Source: Tetrapyrgos nigripes (lineage: Eukaryota > Basidiomycota > Agaricomycetes > Agaricales > Campanellaceae). From it: 64,000 nt of DNA. Made by a program: the position numbers and the translations under genes. The stretch is from the NCBI GenBank assembly GCA_013368315.1, contig JAACJM010000054.1, forward strand, positions 1 through 64,000. The letters are read 5' to 3'. Positions 1 through 12,779 of the stretch are shown here, piece by piece (position 1 is the stretch's first letter; every line of letters begins with the position of its first letter). A model generated the notes under the pieces. The model did no database searches, was not told the DNA's origin, and was given only the letters and a program-made list of their open reading frames with translations.

Positions 1-1009
<1,009 letters not shown>

Positions 1010-1739
1010 GGTAACGGATATTGAAGTGAAGACTAATAGTATCGGGGATTGATGATGTAGGTCCCAGCTCGCTGAGAGCTCTTTTATCTTTGAAGATATT
1101 CCTCGGTCTGTCCGGAGTTGGAAACAGGTTAAATGCCATAGCGAACCTCGTGGTCTGCGTACTGACTAAGTAAGCTGTCCTTCAGTTGAGGATCTGTCAG
1201 ACTCTTACAAACTTTTATGTTTGAAAATATTCCTGGGTCTATCACTGATGGTGTCCCTAGCGAGCACTGTGGCCTGCGTATTGAGCAAACTATCATCAGC
1301 TGAAGACTCTTACAAAGCTTACAAAGTCTTACCTGACAAAGATAAGATACGAACACTTGCCAAGCAGAAGCCGCAGGACAGTAGGGAAGGAGTAAGAGAT
1401 GACACGTCGGTTTCCTGGAAGTATCCCAGTGTAGACATCGTTCCTGGGACTTACTACCACAACATAGACGAGCTCACGACTCAACGGCCGCCGTAGATCT
1501 GAATGATGCCCGGATCTTGAAGACGACGATTTGCGAGCATTTACTGTATTTGTGAGTGTGTGCATCAGGCAAAAGCAGACCTGCGGTTGCAGATTGGTCG
1601 CACGAATATGTACATGCTGCTCGAAGAGAGCACAGATAACCTAAGATTGTCGTTGTCGTCGACCCAACACCAAGAAGAATAGAGTCGTACTGTCAAACCA
1701 CATTGTCCAGCTCCCTTCCTTCCGAGTAACCTTTCCCCT
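1010..1739. other. Intergenic region with a diverged tandem repeat
   Basis: No recognisable gene. Two diverged direct copies of roughly 120 bp lie at about 1089-1205 and 1220-1325 (listed separately). The remaining sequence up to the F-box gene holds only short ORFs without family resemblance. Confidence 0.6.
1085..1325. repeat. Diverged direct tandem repeat, about 120-bp unit, two copies
   Basis: Blocks recur in the same order in both copies: tgaagatattcct / tgaaaatattcct (1091, 1222), gcgaacctcgtggtctgcgta / a matching block at 1260, and agactcttacaaa (about 1199 and 1304). The offset drifts from about 131 to 105 bp, so indels separate the copies. It lies just upstream of the old-yellow-enzyme start. 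Confidence 0.6.
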
Positions 1740-3025
1740 TCACCATCGCCCAGCACTCTCCTCCATCGTCCACTGAATAACTTCTACCACCTTCTCCGGC
1801 AGTGCAGAAAGCCTTTCCTTCGCAACCTGTTCCACTGCATCTTTATATCCCGACACCGAAAGCTTTGACGTTTCCAGACCCCTGAAACACGGCTTTTGCA
1901 ACACCAAAGCCAATCCAGCCCAATCAAACGCTTCCAATTCATCATTCCCGCCCTTTTCCAATCTGATGACGATCATAATCTCTTTCAGAGGAGAAGTGAC
2001 AGTTTGCAAGACCTCTGTAGCGAATCTAACAGAGCCTGGAGCTATTTGGAGAAGAAGACAAATCCATCCAAGGCGCACGACTTCTAGATGTACGCAGGGC
2101 GATAGATCGATTCCTGAGGGGATGGAGAAAAAGGATTAGTTCGCGCACTAATCATCATCAATACCTAAGACAAACCTGCGGCGGTATATGCATCCCATAT
2201 CTTGATAGCCTTGACGAAAGGACTAGATTCGCGAAGAAAACGCGATAGGATCTCATTAGTCCGCTCGGAAAAGAGTCCGAAGGCGACGGTCTCCAGGCTT
2301 CGCATCTTATGGTAGCTCAACCATGAAAACAAGAAATGGGTGACGGATTCTTTCACATTGGCCTTGAGGACACGTAGCGCGGGTGGTGCAGGTGTGGACT
2401 CGAGGCTGGAATTATATGTACGTCCGTCCACTATCTCGTATTCGAAGCTGAGGCCGGATAAGGAGAGCACAACGAGATTGGGTAGTGAGTGCAGAATGTC
2501 GAAAAATTGCTGAACAGAAGAGAGAACGACTGAATTGAGCTCAAGTTCGTTCACTGTGGAAAAGTTGGAACGAAGTGCGACGGGAACTGGAGATCCTATA
2601 TCTGCACGTATCCAACCTAGCCGCAATGATTTGAGAGACGCGAAACCGTGAAACCTCTTGAGAAAATCGTCGAATTGGAAGGCATAGTAGTCGCCGTGGA
2701 CGCCCCAAAACGGTAGACGGTGAGACCCGCCTTGTTCCAGGGCGAGATGCTGGATGAATGGGATTATGGAAAACGGGTCATCTCGTCGGTTGACTAGCCG
2801 CAAAAACGCATCCACGTTGGTCCGTAAAACAAGGACTTTAGATGCCGAGAATAACCAGTAACGACTGGCTGGAATCCACGCTTTGCAGACCAAACAACAA
2901 GAGTTGAGAGTCAGAGGAGAACTGGAAAGCTGTGATAAAATTTCTTCGTAGATTTCCAGAGGAATGAGGTCGGTCAATGAACGAGGTAAAGGATGCACTA
3001 TGCCTGGAGCTGTTCTTGAAGGCAT
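1740..3025 (-). CDS. F-box / LRR-like protein
   Basis: Probable substrate-recruiting F-box protein (SCF ubiquitin ligase type). Two exons: 3025-2176 and 2113-1740, joined across a 62-bp intron with clear GT-AG ends; the frame continues as AYTAAGIDLSPCVHLEVV. About 407 residues. Residues 16-60 hold an F-box-like core, LTDLIPLEIYEEILSQL followed by LNSCCLVCKAWIPASRYWLF. The remainder contains irregular leucine-rich stretches (LKSLRLGWI, LPNLVVLSLSGLSF) typical of fungal F-box proteins. The start is the ATG at 3025, the first in frame. The target cannot be predicted. It is clearly different in sequence from the F-box family at 28-54 kb of this window. Confidence 0.75.
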
Positions 3026-3719
3026 GTTATCGGAAAGATGGGCTGTTGAAGATAGGAGCGAGGTTTAAATGTGTATCTCGGCATGAAACTGAGACTAAGG
3101 CGTACCTGGTCCACTATCATTCCTTAGCTCAACCGAACTGTCCTTGAGAACCATAAGACCGGGGCAAGTAGCCAGAACAAGTTAGTCGTGGAATAAAACA
3201 AGACTGAAGTCCTCGCTTCATGACATGCAGGAGGCATGTGCTGGCCAAGAACAAAGGGTAAACCAAACAGAGTCTAACGGAAGTTTTACGCAACAGATGG
3301 AGGAGGAATTTATTACACGGCATGACCAGTTTCCGGGTAGACTCGAGCCAGTCACTTCTGCAAGGTTTGACGAAAGTCGATCAAACCGCTTGGCGAGCAC
3401 TTTTGATCAACTGTCATCAAAGTAGGTGGTTCGAGTCTAGTTTCCGGGAGGCACACGCTTATGGAATTTGGACGTAATTTTCAGCACTTCAAATATTATT
3501 GGATCAAGGGCTACAATAAGAAATACAGTATCGTAGGATAATAGGCGTTAGGGAACGAGGTCAGAGCGAATCAAATTCGCTGCTAAAATGTAAGGAAATA
3601 AGTAAACGAATAGTAACTCTCGCGAAGCACGGAGAACGAAGGGTATGGTTTGAGGTGGGTATCCTTCATCCAGACTATCGTCAGGCATGTACATTCCAGA
3701 TCCAAACTGATGACCTGTC
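3026..3719. other. Intergenic region
   Basis: Only short ORFs on both strands (for example around 3129-3425) with no recognisable domain. No RNA gene or repeat noticed. The segment next to 3720 is probably the 3' UTR of the secreted-protein gene. Confidence 0.5.
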
Positions 3720-4574
3720 CTACAACAAGGTCCAAACAGCACCGAAAATAGCACCGCCAGCCAAAGTCGCCATACTTGCGAACCCAGGCATATTAAGCGA
3801 AGCTTTCGAGCCAAGAGCAGCATTGCTAGTATTATTCCCATCGTCAGATACAGCCTTGGTTGCGACGTTCCATGTTGAACCGGCGAAAGAGGTGACAACT
3901 CCAGCTCCTGAAGAAGCAAGTGTGATAGCCTCGCCTCCTTCGCTAGTAACAATGGTGAATATGCTTCCTGCTGCAGCTAAAGGAGTATTTAACGAGCGAT
4001 AGATTGTCAGTATGGATCGGTATACGCGTCAAGGCAGAGACTCACAAGTGACAGTCTGGAACACACCGGGGGCTACTGAAGTAGCTTCACCAAAAATGGA
4101 AACGGCGCCGTCCGTTACTTCAGAGAAAACCGAGGCAGCTCCAGACGCGACAGAGGCAGCTGAAGAAAGGGATGGAATGAATGATCATTATGACAGATAG
4201 GATTTGAGGATACGCACGAGGAACAGCTGAGGTAGCCTCAGAAAAGATGGAGGCAGCTCCTCCGGTCGCTTGTGAAAATATGGAAGCAGCTCCTCCGGTC
4301 GCTTGTGAAAATATGGAGGCGGCTTGAACAGCAAATGAATGAGCAGACTGATACACTTGAGTGAAAGGAACTCGGACACACCGCCACTGGTAATGTCATC
4401 GATTACATCTAGAAAAACCAAACCAGTCAGTCAGAGGACTTGCCCGAGCAGGGCAGACTCCTTTCACTCACCCTGACGATTCTCCAATTCCGCTGGTTGA
4501 GGCGCACCATAAGCAAGAGCCGAAAAAATGGTAACCGTTGCGGAAACGCGTGCGATGATTGAAGCAGAGAACAT
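3720..4574 (-). CDS. Small secreted Ala/Ser-rich repeat protein, likely GPI-anchored
   Basis: Not a family I can name. The ATG at 4574 opens a signal-peptide-like N terminus (MFSASIIARVSATVTIFSAL, then AYGAPQPAELENRQ with a Kex2-like acidic/basic junction). After an intron comes a short repeat of about 11 residues, AASIFSQATGG, present two to three times with variants (AASIFSEATSA, AVSIFGEATS). Further exons, joined across introns near 4217-4165 and 4047-3985, give AGSIFTIVTSEGGEAITLAS and a hydrophobic C terminus, MATLAGGAIFGAVWTLL, followed by TAG at 3722-3720. This Ser/Thr/Ala-rich body with N- and C-terminal hydrophobic segments fits a cell-wall or plasma-membrane GPI protein. The exact exon 1/exon 2 junction (acceptor near 4438-4355) is uncertain because two acceptors give different frames. 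Confidence 0.65.
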
Positions 4575-4902
4575 TGTGGAAATCGTTCAGGGAATAGGAG
4601 AGGCCGGATGGACGTGAGGATTGGAGTGGAACAAAGAAAAAACGCGGGATGAGGATGCCTAACGAGAAAACGTTTATATATGGCAAGACAACATCCGGTG
4701 ATTGAAAGGACAGCCCTGCATCATTACGTCGGAGGGAATGACTGTTTACAACTGCTGGTGGGGCCCGCTGACTTGCCCGGACATTCTGCTGCGGTAACCT
4801 GTTCATCTTGACGGGGAGAGGAGCCCGCATGTTTCTCGGCGGCTGTTGCACTAAGGATTGTGTAGGGATGAGCAACGGTAAATGGAGGGAGAGTTCAGCT
4901 CT
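4575..4902. other. Upstream region of the secreted-protein gene
   Basis: About 330 bp holding the 5' flank and probable 5' UTR of the reverse-strand gene that starts at 4574. A TATA-like tttatatatgg lies near 4672-4683 (plus-strand reading). No gene recognised. Confidence 0.45.
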
Positions 4903-5262
4903 TTAAGCTTTAAGACTCGAGTCTCTTGACGGAGTTCTTCCGCAAATTTCGACATCGACTCCACTTGGCCGGTCAAGAAACCGCGTCGCCGTAACAACCG
5001 TCACTCTAGGAAAACCGCGAATCAAAGTCAAAATCAAGTCATACTCTGGTCTTCTCCACTTTCCTCGACCATACAGTAGAGTCAAAGCCGCGTCAAAATG
5101 GTCAACATACGCAGTGTACAGTGCACCTGTCAGTGCCTCCTGCGCGGATGGACTTGAAGCTTGAAACGCAGCAGGGTTCGCAGTAGCCCTACAGCTTTCC
5201 GCTCGGATGGAGCCTGCCAGCCACGGAGTATTACTCTCGGCGCAGTTCAGGAGCCGGTTCAT
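4903..5262 (-). CDS. Hypothetical protein, unrecognised
   Basis: An open frame of about 119 residues from an ATG at 5262 to the stop at 4903. It is basic and moderately rich in Arg/Ala, with stretches such as YVDHFDAALTLLYGRGKW and LILTLIRGFPRVTVV that have amphipathic, protein-like composition. I recognise no family, signal peptide or membrane segment. A splice-acceptor-like ccctag lies just upstream on the reverse strand (about 5297), so the frame may be the last exon of a longer gene. It could also be chance. Confidence 0.3.
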   Translation of the reverse strand: MNRLLNCAESNTPWLAGSIRAESCRATANPAAFQASSPSAQEALTGALYTAYVDHFDAALTLLYGRGKWRRPEYDLILTLIRGFPRVTVVTATRFLDRPSGVDVEICGRTPSRDSSLKA

Positions 5263-5585
5263 GCGTGGACACCGGGACAAGAGCCAAGAGTCTGCCTAGG
5301 GGAGATTAGAACAGACACAGACAGAAGTCCAGGAAAAGGTCTACATACAAGTATCGGTGTTGGCTGGGTGCGTCACAGGCAGTAAACAAAAACAGATAAT
5401 GCTAATATACAACTTAAAGACTGCATTGTCCTCATAAACTCTTCATCAATATTCCTTGGTCCTAAGCCGGTAATAAACTCCTCCTGCTCCTGCTCCTCCT
5501 CGGCCCAACAAAATTTCAAGTCAAGCCCTCTTGTTTCGAACAGCATCCAAACAACACCGATCACCTCAACTTCATCATTAGCAGT
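5263..5585. other. Intergenic region
   Basis: No gene recognised. It contains CTCCTG-type short iterations near 5480-5500 and presumably the 3' UTR of the MYND gene. Confidence 0.45.
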
Positions 5586-7347
5586 CTACGCTGGTGCTCG
5601 ACATGAGCATTTGTGGCGCTTCCAATCCCTTCAAGCGCACGAGACAATTAGCAACTTTGCGAGACGAAAGGTTATCTCGAAAGCACTCACATCTTTTGAC
5701 ACTCCTGGTTATGATAATACGCCTGCTTGCACCTCGTACACTGTTGAGGCGAAATCGTCGCTTCCTTGGGAGAGTCCCTCAACACACATCCGACATTCAT
5801 ACATTGTCTCTTCTCGGCCCACTTCTTCAGCAGCCTTTCCTCGGTCATATTCGTCTTGACTCCCAGCTCGGTCCACATTGCCAGATACCTCCCTGCTTTG
5901 GGATTTTGGAACTTCTGGAGAGAATAGAGGACCCAGAAGTAGACGCTTTCCAGTCTATCATTCAAGAGAGCCCGTAGTTCCAGAGGCCAGTTCTGATTGT
6001 CCGGACCGGGTATACCGCGGTGTTGGAGGAAAATAGTCCAGTAACCATCATCTGGTGGTATATGGGTCATCAGAGTGCAGAACAGAAACGAGAAAAGTGA
6101 TAGTTATACTCACAACCAATACTTGCAGAAAAAACAAATCCTTTGGCAAAAGCGTGAATGAAACCATCTCGAATCATCTCAGTCTGATACGATACGAAAT
6201 CCTCGGCCTGTTCTGGGAGTTCGCTAGGCAAATGAGCGAGTCAGACGCCAAATCCTCAAACAGCGTCATTACAACCTACTAGAGGACAAATGAAATGGTG
6301 TGGTTGAGTCGCACAGTCTCGTTTGGCGGCCCCGTCTCAAAGTGACGCAAGAAGGCGTTGATGATAGACTTGTGGATCTTTTTGCGCGTAAACCCTGGCA
6401 AACCACAGAAAAGAAATGGTTTAAGGGCCTCCATTTCAGACGCAAGATTCTTCCCAACGACAGCTGGATCCGCAAAAACATGTTCCAGCTGCGCAACCAG
6501 ATCATCTATCCCAATGCTATCAATGGCCGTGTTAAAATAGCGCAGTAATTGAGGTTGAAAGGAATCGGCACGAAGCATTAAATTGTGGAAAATCGCGCGG
6601 ATCAAGTTGAGAGTCTGGGTGCGGTATCCTCCCTCCCCGTATCTTCTGCTCATCCAAAGCCAAGAATTCATGATAATCTTGAGAGAGCGTTTGTCGAGAA
6701 CAGTACTATCAAGATAGATTGAGTAAACGTTCGAATGCATACGTGTAAGATGTCAGGAGACGCACGACGAGACATCTCTCTCTATACACCGCATGCTGAG
6801 CAAAATTAGTGATGAATGTCATGCATGTATGCCGACGGAATTCAGCTGCCACATTAGCTGGAAGGTGTTCAGAAAGATCGGGTAAGACTTTATCCAGGAT
6901 ACGCAAGAAAGCAGCCGCAATCTCTTCAACAATCGCCCTATCATCTCGATTGTTCGCAGGAGATGTTGCCATCATCGCCAGAACATTTGTAAGACCCATC
7001 AGAGGAAGCTCCCAATATCTGCAATCGGTGACCGACGTGCTTTCGTAGTAGGCGGGATCCATGTCGTATCCGTCCGTCAAAAAACGAATGAACAAGGAGA
7101 CCGCCCCCGCTCTTCTAACACGCTCATCGACCTTGATCAGATTGGAAAGGGCATTGAGGTGAAATGGATCGATGATACGACGTTGTCCCTGTGCGTCGGA
7201 AAGAAGTTGTACCGCTCTACCAGGGTCAACCGACACCTCGGCCATTCGCTGTTGGAGACGCCTCGCAGAGCTCTCGTCTCTGCATAAGCAGTGAGCACTA
7301 TGCAGATGATTTCCGAAATCGAAATTGGTGTCAGCGAGGTGGTTCAT
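5586..7347 (-). CDS. MYND-type zinc-finger protein (fungal)
   Basis: Member of the large Agaricomycete family of proteins that end in a MYND zinc finger, a protein-protein interaction module. The ATG at 7347 opens a first exon of about 200 residues. A very short intron (about 37 bp, near 6733-6697) restores frame to TVLDKRSLKIIMNSWLWMSR. Later exons run through ELPEQAEDFVSYQTEMIRD (about 6230-6135) and DDGYWTIFLQHRGIPGPDNQ. The C-terminal finger shows CMNVGC, then QQCTRCKQAYYHNQECQK, and, across the last intron, MDWKRHKCSC with TAG at 5588-5586. All expected Cys/His ligands are visible. The helical middle part has no known enzyme signature. Decayed relatives lie at about 7.7-8.0 and 13.5-14.5 kb. 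Function unknown. Confidence 0.85.
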
Positions 7348-7699
7348 CGTTGGCAGAGGCTTGCGTCGTGAGGAAAAACCGACAACTCCACACGGAGTGA
7401 GACACTAGCCCTCCAATCGTAGCAACTTTTCAGATTAGTATGGCTGATGCAAATCGCCCCTATCATGGCTAAACTTTCACAATCTGACATGTAACAGGAT
7501 CCCGATAAGTATTCGACAAGTACTAGACAGTAACTAGACTCGCCGGACTCGACACCCTCAGATGATCACAGAAAAACAATGGATGAAAACTCATAGTAAT
7601 TGGATCCCGGGGAAAGATTGGCACCTTGATGCCTCCTAGCTTAACTTCCCTTACGCAGGCGCCCTGTGAGACAGAGCAATTTAGCTAATTTCTGGAAGG
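7348..7699. other. Intergenic region upstream of the MYND gene
   Basis: Putative promoter of the reverse-strand MYND gene. No other gene or repeat seen. Confidence 0.4.
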
Positions 7700-8040
7700 A
7701 GTCTCAGACAACTCACATTGTCGTACACTGCTGCATCGTAGATGCATCACTAGGACAGCCCCTCGCTTGATAGACCAAATTCATGCACTCTTCTCGGCCC
7801 ACTTCGCTAATAATCTCTCTTCTGTCTTATTCGTCAGATCTCTAAGCTCAGTCGGGAGAAGGTCAGACAGATTGAGAAATCGACGTAGAAGTAGTAGTTA
7901 GATTGTTACTCACCCTCACTCTTCCTCATCCTCTCTAGTCCAACATTTACATTCCTCCCATTGTGTTTCATGACATTTGCAGTCCTGTAGAGGGAGTGAA
8001 GAGGGGCGGTGGTGGTAGTTGAAGCGGAAGAATTGGAAGG
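7700..8040 (-). pseudogene. Relic of a MYND-family gene (3' region)
   Basis: The reverse-strand translation around 7880-7790 reads FLNLSDLLPTELRDL and TNKTEERLLAKWAEK, matching NMTEERLLKKWAEK of the intact MYND gene at 5586-7347. It is then followed in shifted frames by CMN- and QQC-containing remnants of the finger. Stops and frame changes interrupt it. The 3' part, around 7980-8035 (agtcctgtagagggagtgaa onward), recurs nearly unchanged at about 13652-13710 in a second relic. It is non-functional by these breaks. Confidence 0.6.
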
Positions 8041-10672
8041 CCTAGGGTTAGGGTTCCAACGCAGTACTCAGATCAGGACCTACGTAACTGCCACCATGTT
8101 CCAGTGCAACCTCTCGAGCAGTACCAGGCTACTCCAGCAGTCACTCGAATTCAACATCCTCGACTTCAAGGTCTGATTTGTGGCAAGGAGACTGGACAAA
8201 TGGTGTTGGTGGTTGATGGAAAGGCAGCGAGTGACAGGACTGGAAGCTGGTCAGTCCGTATGCTTGGAATGAATGATGGAGTTATGGGCAAGGACGCACA
8301 GGGCCCATCATGGCCATTGGCGCGCATGGCAATAATGCTTAGTTTCATCTTACCGTATGACTTGGGCCGCATAGCCCTATGAGTCGGATCCAACACACTT
8401 GGCAGCGAATGAGCATGGGAAGTGGGAAATCAAACCGAGTGAGAAGTCGAGTAGTCGCTTCACCTTCGCTAAATTGAGTATTAGTACTTATCATGGACCA
8501 ACGTTGATAGCATGGATATACTTATCATACAGTGGACCTTGGCAATGAGTGAGCTCAGAAAGGACATTAGAGGGTAGATAAGGTGGACGGATTCCGAAGA
8601 CCGAAAAACGCAGCAAGAGTTCGTTAAACCGTCGCCAATAGCCCTCATTGAACCTCCACGTCTAGTAAGTTCGCAGTGTGAACATAGGAGAACGACGTTG
8701 AAGGTTTTGAGAATTTGCAACGAATATTGGTAGTTGAAGGGTGACGTTGACATTAAAGATCTTGACGGGGTCTTTTCCAGCAGATATGAAGGACTGCTTG
8801 CGCCGTTCGACAATTTTACCAAAATTTTACGGAAAAACCTTGAAAAATGATCCGGAAAAGTAGACTGTATGTAAGCGCTTGAGGGAGTTGTATACTTAGT
8901 AGACGAAAGTTCTCGGGTAGGATAGGAGACCTGGTAATGCGTAAGTAAGTAAAACATGAAGATAGAGACAATAAGACGCACCGGGAATGACTTCACCTAC
9001 TCAACTCGCCTCGAGACACTAAAGATACGTCCAGCCACATACAACCACCCTGCAACCACCAAACAGAAAGTCAAGGCCGAGTTAGCCGAGTCAGAAAATA
9101 TTTTAAACTCCGCCCATCAACTGTACAGTTCCTCGTACTTCAAGTTCTTCGAATCCACCTCTCTGTGGCGTCCTTCCCCTTCCGAGTGCACGTCTCCTCA
9201 CACATTTTTACCTATGGCTTCTACAGTCGCTCTATAGACTTGCATGTTCAACAACAGCATCGACCCGCGTGGTACGCTCCAAGGTGTGTATCCATATCTG
9301 CGCAACTTTTTCTTCAAGGTTATAGGCGTGCTGATTGCCTAGAATAGTATGTGAGGTGTGTACCGTGGCGAACCACTTCCTCTGGTACTGCGCTAACGCA
9401 ATCGCTCCTCACAGTCAATCTTTCTCCTGATGTTGTCGTAGAGAGGATGTTCCCCGACAACCTTCTAGCTTGAGGAAGACGGATATGCTTGTCCGACATA
9501 TCACTAGGTGTGATTCTTGTGCTCTGCGGTCGCTGGATTTGTGAGATGGCCATTGGAATATCTAATTCACCCTTCATCAGGCAAGGATTCAAGAGACGCT
9601 ATTGCATTCTTAGTTACAGCAAGGTCTCGTCTCTGTTCTTGAAAGCCAACGCATGGAATCCCATTCGTTGTTAACATCTATACGAAGTTCCTGGTGGAGC
9701 AGAGACGTGGAGCACAGTTATACCAAGTATGTACTTATTCTGTTTAGTGGGCAAAACTTCAAGTTAAACGAAGGTTGAAGTGTCGGACAGGCTGCGACAT
9801 TGTTGAAATAACTCACCAAGTAAACTTTTCCCCCTGCTCTTCAGCTGACATATAACCAACTTCATTTACGAAGAGTACCGGGAATAGCTGCAAGGAATCG
9901 CAGATCTCCGAGCCGAAGAGATGTTCACTTATCGGAGTTGCTTTGGAGTATCTTCGTTCGAGAGGAAATCTTCTATATGTAATTAGGTACACCGCGGACA
10001 TTAATCTTGCACGTTGAGAAAACGTTGAGAGAACTGGATGAATATAACTAATCTCGTTCCAATATTCTCGCTGTGCAAATCGTTTGTGAATCGATTTCAA
10101 AGGCCTCATGGGCAATTCTGATTGGAAACTTGTTTGCGATCGATATGCACAGCGGGATTATTGGATTGAGATTAGTTATCTTCATCTAATTTCCTTAGCG
10201 TTTCCGCAACGTGCAAACTGTTTGATGTCCGCAGTGGTACCAATCGCAGAGCGCTTGCGCACACTTTCGACATAGCCTTTCACCGCCAGCATGTTTGAAA
10301 TATCAGCAACTTTTCTCATGAATACAGCTATACAGCTATACCGACTCTTTATGGTGCAGAGGCGATACACGCAACCTTGTGGCCACCTGATTTTACGAAT
10401 CAACTATGACACTGTCGAGCCCTGTCACGACTCGACAATGCATGCTCAGCGAATCAATGTCATGCTTCCATTTCCTCACTTTCTCCACCGCACGGTCAAC
10501 TTCTGCCAGAAATCGTGGACAGCAGAACCCAAGCAGAACCACGAAAGGTATACATACCCCTATTTATCTTCCCGATCATCAAGAAGCAATCCTACGTCGT
10601 ACACGGAAATGATTTGGGGAGCATATAAGTACGGAATGGCAACATTTGAGGTGAGTTCCTGCAGGTACCATA
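8041..10672. other. Long intergenic region, 2.6 kb, no recognised gene
   Basis: Starts with a telobox-like agggttaggg at about 8044-8053. The longest frame is 8481-8996 on the reverse strand (171 codons, with stretches such as FNVVLLCSHCELTRRGG). It matches no family I know and has no convincing splice structure, so I do not call it a gene. It may be old transposon or pseudogene sequence. No RNA gene seen. Confidence 0.45.
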
Positions 10673-12779
10673 ATGTCTGCAATCTTGCTCATCTCAAGCA
10701 CTGCAGGTGTTCTTTCACGCTCAGATCCCTCAGCTGCTATCGAGAAGGACACGGAGTCGTCAACTAGAACAGTCTACGGGATTACGTGGGGGTGCCTCAC
10801 CACCATTTTTGCGTGTACATGGCTCGCGATCCATCCTAACATTCCCAGTCCCAATGACTCTCGATTTCGGATCTTGATGCGAAGAGCTATGATTATGGGT
10901 GTTGCAATATTGGTTCCGGAGTATACAACCGTGTGGGCATTTCGGCAGTGGCGAACTGCCAGGCTTGTTCGTAAAGCAATGTCTTATAGGTCCGGTGCGT
11001 ACGCCGCTTAGTGCCATTCCTGGGAATTTTGTCTTATTGTTATCCAGAATGGACTATTTCGCACAGCTTCTTTCTGACTATGGGAGGTTTCATGCTCGTG
11101 GATGGAAAGGGTCAGCGCGTTCGTCCTCTTCTTGTTGACGACGTTCTACAATCGACCGCATTGAAATTGAACGCAGCCATATCGCTCCCTACCATCTCCG
11201 AAAAAGAGATTCAAGATCGAAGCAAGGGCGACGCTCTATCGAAAACCCTGATCCTTTTCCAAACTACTTGGTTCCTGGTTCAGGTCTTGGCTCGGGTCGT
11301 ATTGCGTCTACCCATTACGGAACTCGAGTTGATCACTGTCGCATTTGCTTCACTCAACGTCCTTGCGTACGCATTTTGGTATAACAAGCCGTTAAACGTC
11401 GATTGTGCTATCCCTGTACTGCTTTTGGACGACTCATTTCTAGATTCGAATTCACACCGGTATCAGTCAGAGATTAGCTCAATTCATTTCCTTGAAAACC
11501 CAATTTATAGATCACAATCCGCTAGTACAACGTCACTCGTGTCGCTTGGATTTCCGGATCCCGCTCAGTCCGTGATATTGAACCCGCCACCACCAGTGTA
11601 CAATCCAGGCTCAAGGCTATCGTCTACATTGCCATTTCCCACCAAGGCAACACCTGACTCGGATTTGGATGTGGAGGATGCAGAGCGAAATGGTGAGCAG
11701 TGTCCGATCTTTTGACGTTCGACAATCCTGAAACTTGAAAGACACTACGGCATCTCCCGCCGAAGAGACAGATGCTTCAAATCGTACGCCCTCATCCTTG
11801 GTTTTTAAAGCCCCATCGACATGCAGCAGCCTACATACCCCGTTACATAACTTGCCCTCACCAGAATTACGACCGGCTTTGAGGCCACCGTCGCCAATGC
11901 CGATTCCTGTGGCAACACAAATTGGGGGCAACTCGGATTTGCGTGCTGGGGAGGATGTAGAACAGAATGGTAAGCCCCGTCCATTTATCTCTCTTTTTCA
12001 TGAGCCCTGATTCCCGAAAAACTGCAATCGCTCGCGCTGGTGATACAAATACATTGTATCATATAGTAAATGACGAGGCAACTGGAGTTTCAACCAGATC
12101 CAGGAACCGATTTTCTTGGGAATCCTGTGTGATGATGGTGCGGAACATAGCGCTGTTACACAGACAAGGCATGCAGCAGGTATTATGCCCTGGTAATCAC
12201 TCAGTATCCTCCGACGCCTCCGAATCACTCGAAGCCAATGCACTTCGCGTACCGACTTTCTATTGTGGATCCCCAAGGGCATTTATATTTTCAGGATCTG
12301 GATATTTTCAAATGACACTCGCACTATATTTCGGTGTTGTACACTGTTTAGCGTGGAATTTTCGCTTTCCCACAACGACAATCCTTTGGCTTTGGAGAGT
12401 CTCCGCAATCCTCATGTGCTCTCCTCCGCTATATTTTCTTCTGCTCACAGGGGGCGCAGATGAGTGGCATCATCATCGACATTCAGCGATTCACTTTGGT
12501 CCAGATCGGTACCATCGTTCGGAGAACATGGTTCTCGGGTGTTTCAGGGGTTTCCTCTACTACTCTGGATTCACACGGATACCGGAGTCTTATTTCCAAC
12601 GCTTTACAGATATTGCACTTCATTTGCACCCTTTTCTCTTTTACCTTTACTTTATCACTCGAATTATCCTCATCATTCTCCCCTTCCTGCTGCTACGCAA
12701 TCTTCCACCCCGTGCACTCGAAGAGGTCAAGTGGACCAAGTATCTTCCTCATATAGAACCTTTTGTTGCCCTCCAATAG
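10673..12779 (+). CDS. Agaricomycete multi-pass membrane protein (function unknown)
   Basis: The ATG at 10673 gives a hydrophobic N terminus (MSAILLISSTAGVLSRSD) and YGITWGCLTTIFACTWLAIH. A 53-bp intron at 10995-11047 joins SYRS to EWTISHSFFLTMGGFMLVD. Next come the family-typical EIQDRSKGDALSKTLILFQT, TTWFLVQVLARVVLRLPITE and TVAFASLNVLAYAFWYNKPL. Two introns (about 11692-11745 and 11970-12067) flank a proline/serine-rich variable loop. The last exon has FQMTLALYFGVVHCLAWNF, RVSAILMCSPPLYFLLL and a final membrane segment ending LPPRALEEVKWTKYLPHIEP. This architecture (N-terminal WxxTHxFFxxMGGF, QDRSKGD, GxxHCxAW, terminal xWTxxxPHI) recurs in uncharacterised mushroom proteins. No catalytic role is known to me. 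The final 12460-12600 stretch may hide another intron. Confidence 0.75.

Noticed and set aside
3420..3440. ggttcgagtct, tRNA T-loop-like
   Set aside because: Flanking sequence lacks D-arm and acceptor-stem pairing.
9813..10767. Frames between 9.8 and 10.8 kb (100 and 158 codons)
   Set aside because: No family match; the later one overlaps the start of the membrane-protein gene in another frame.
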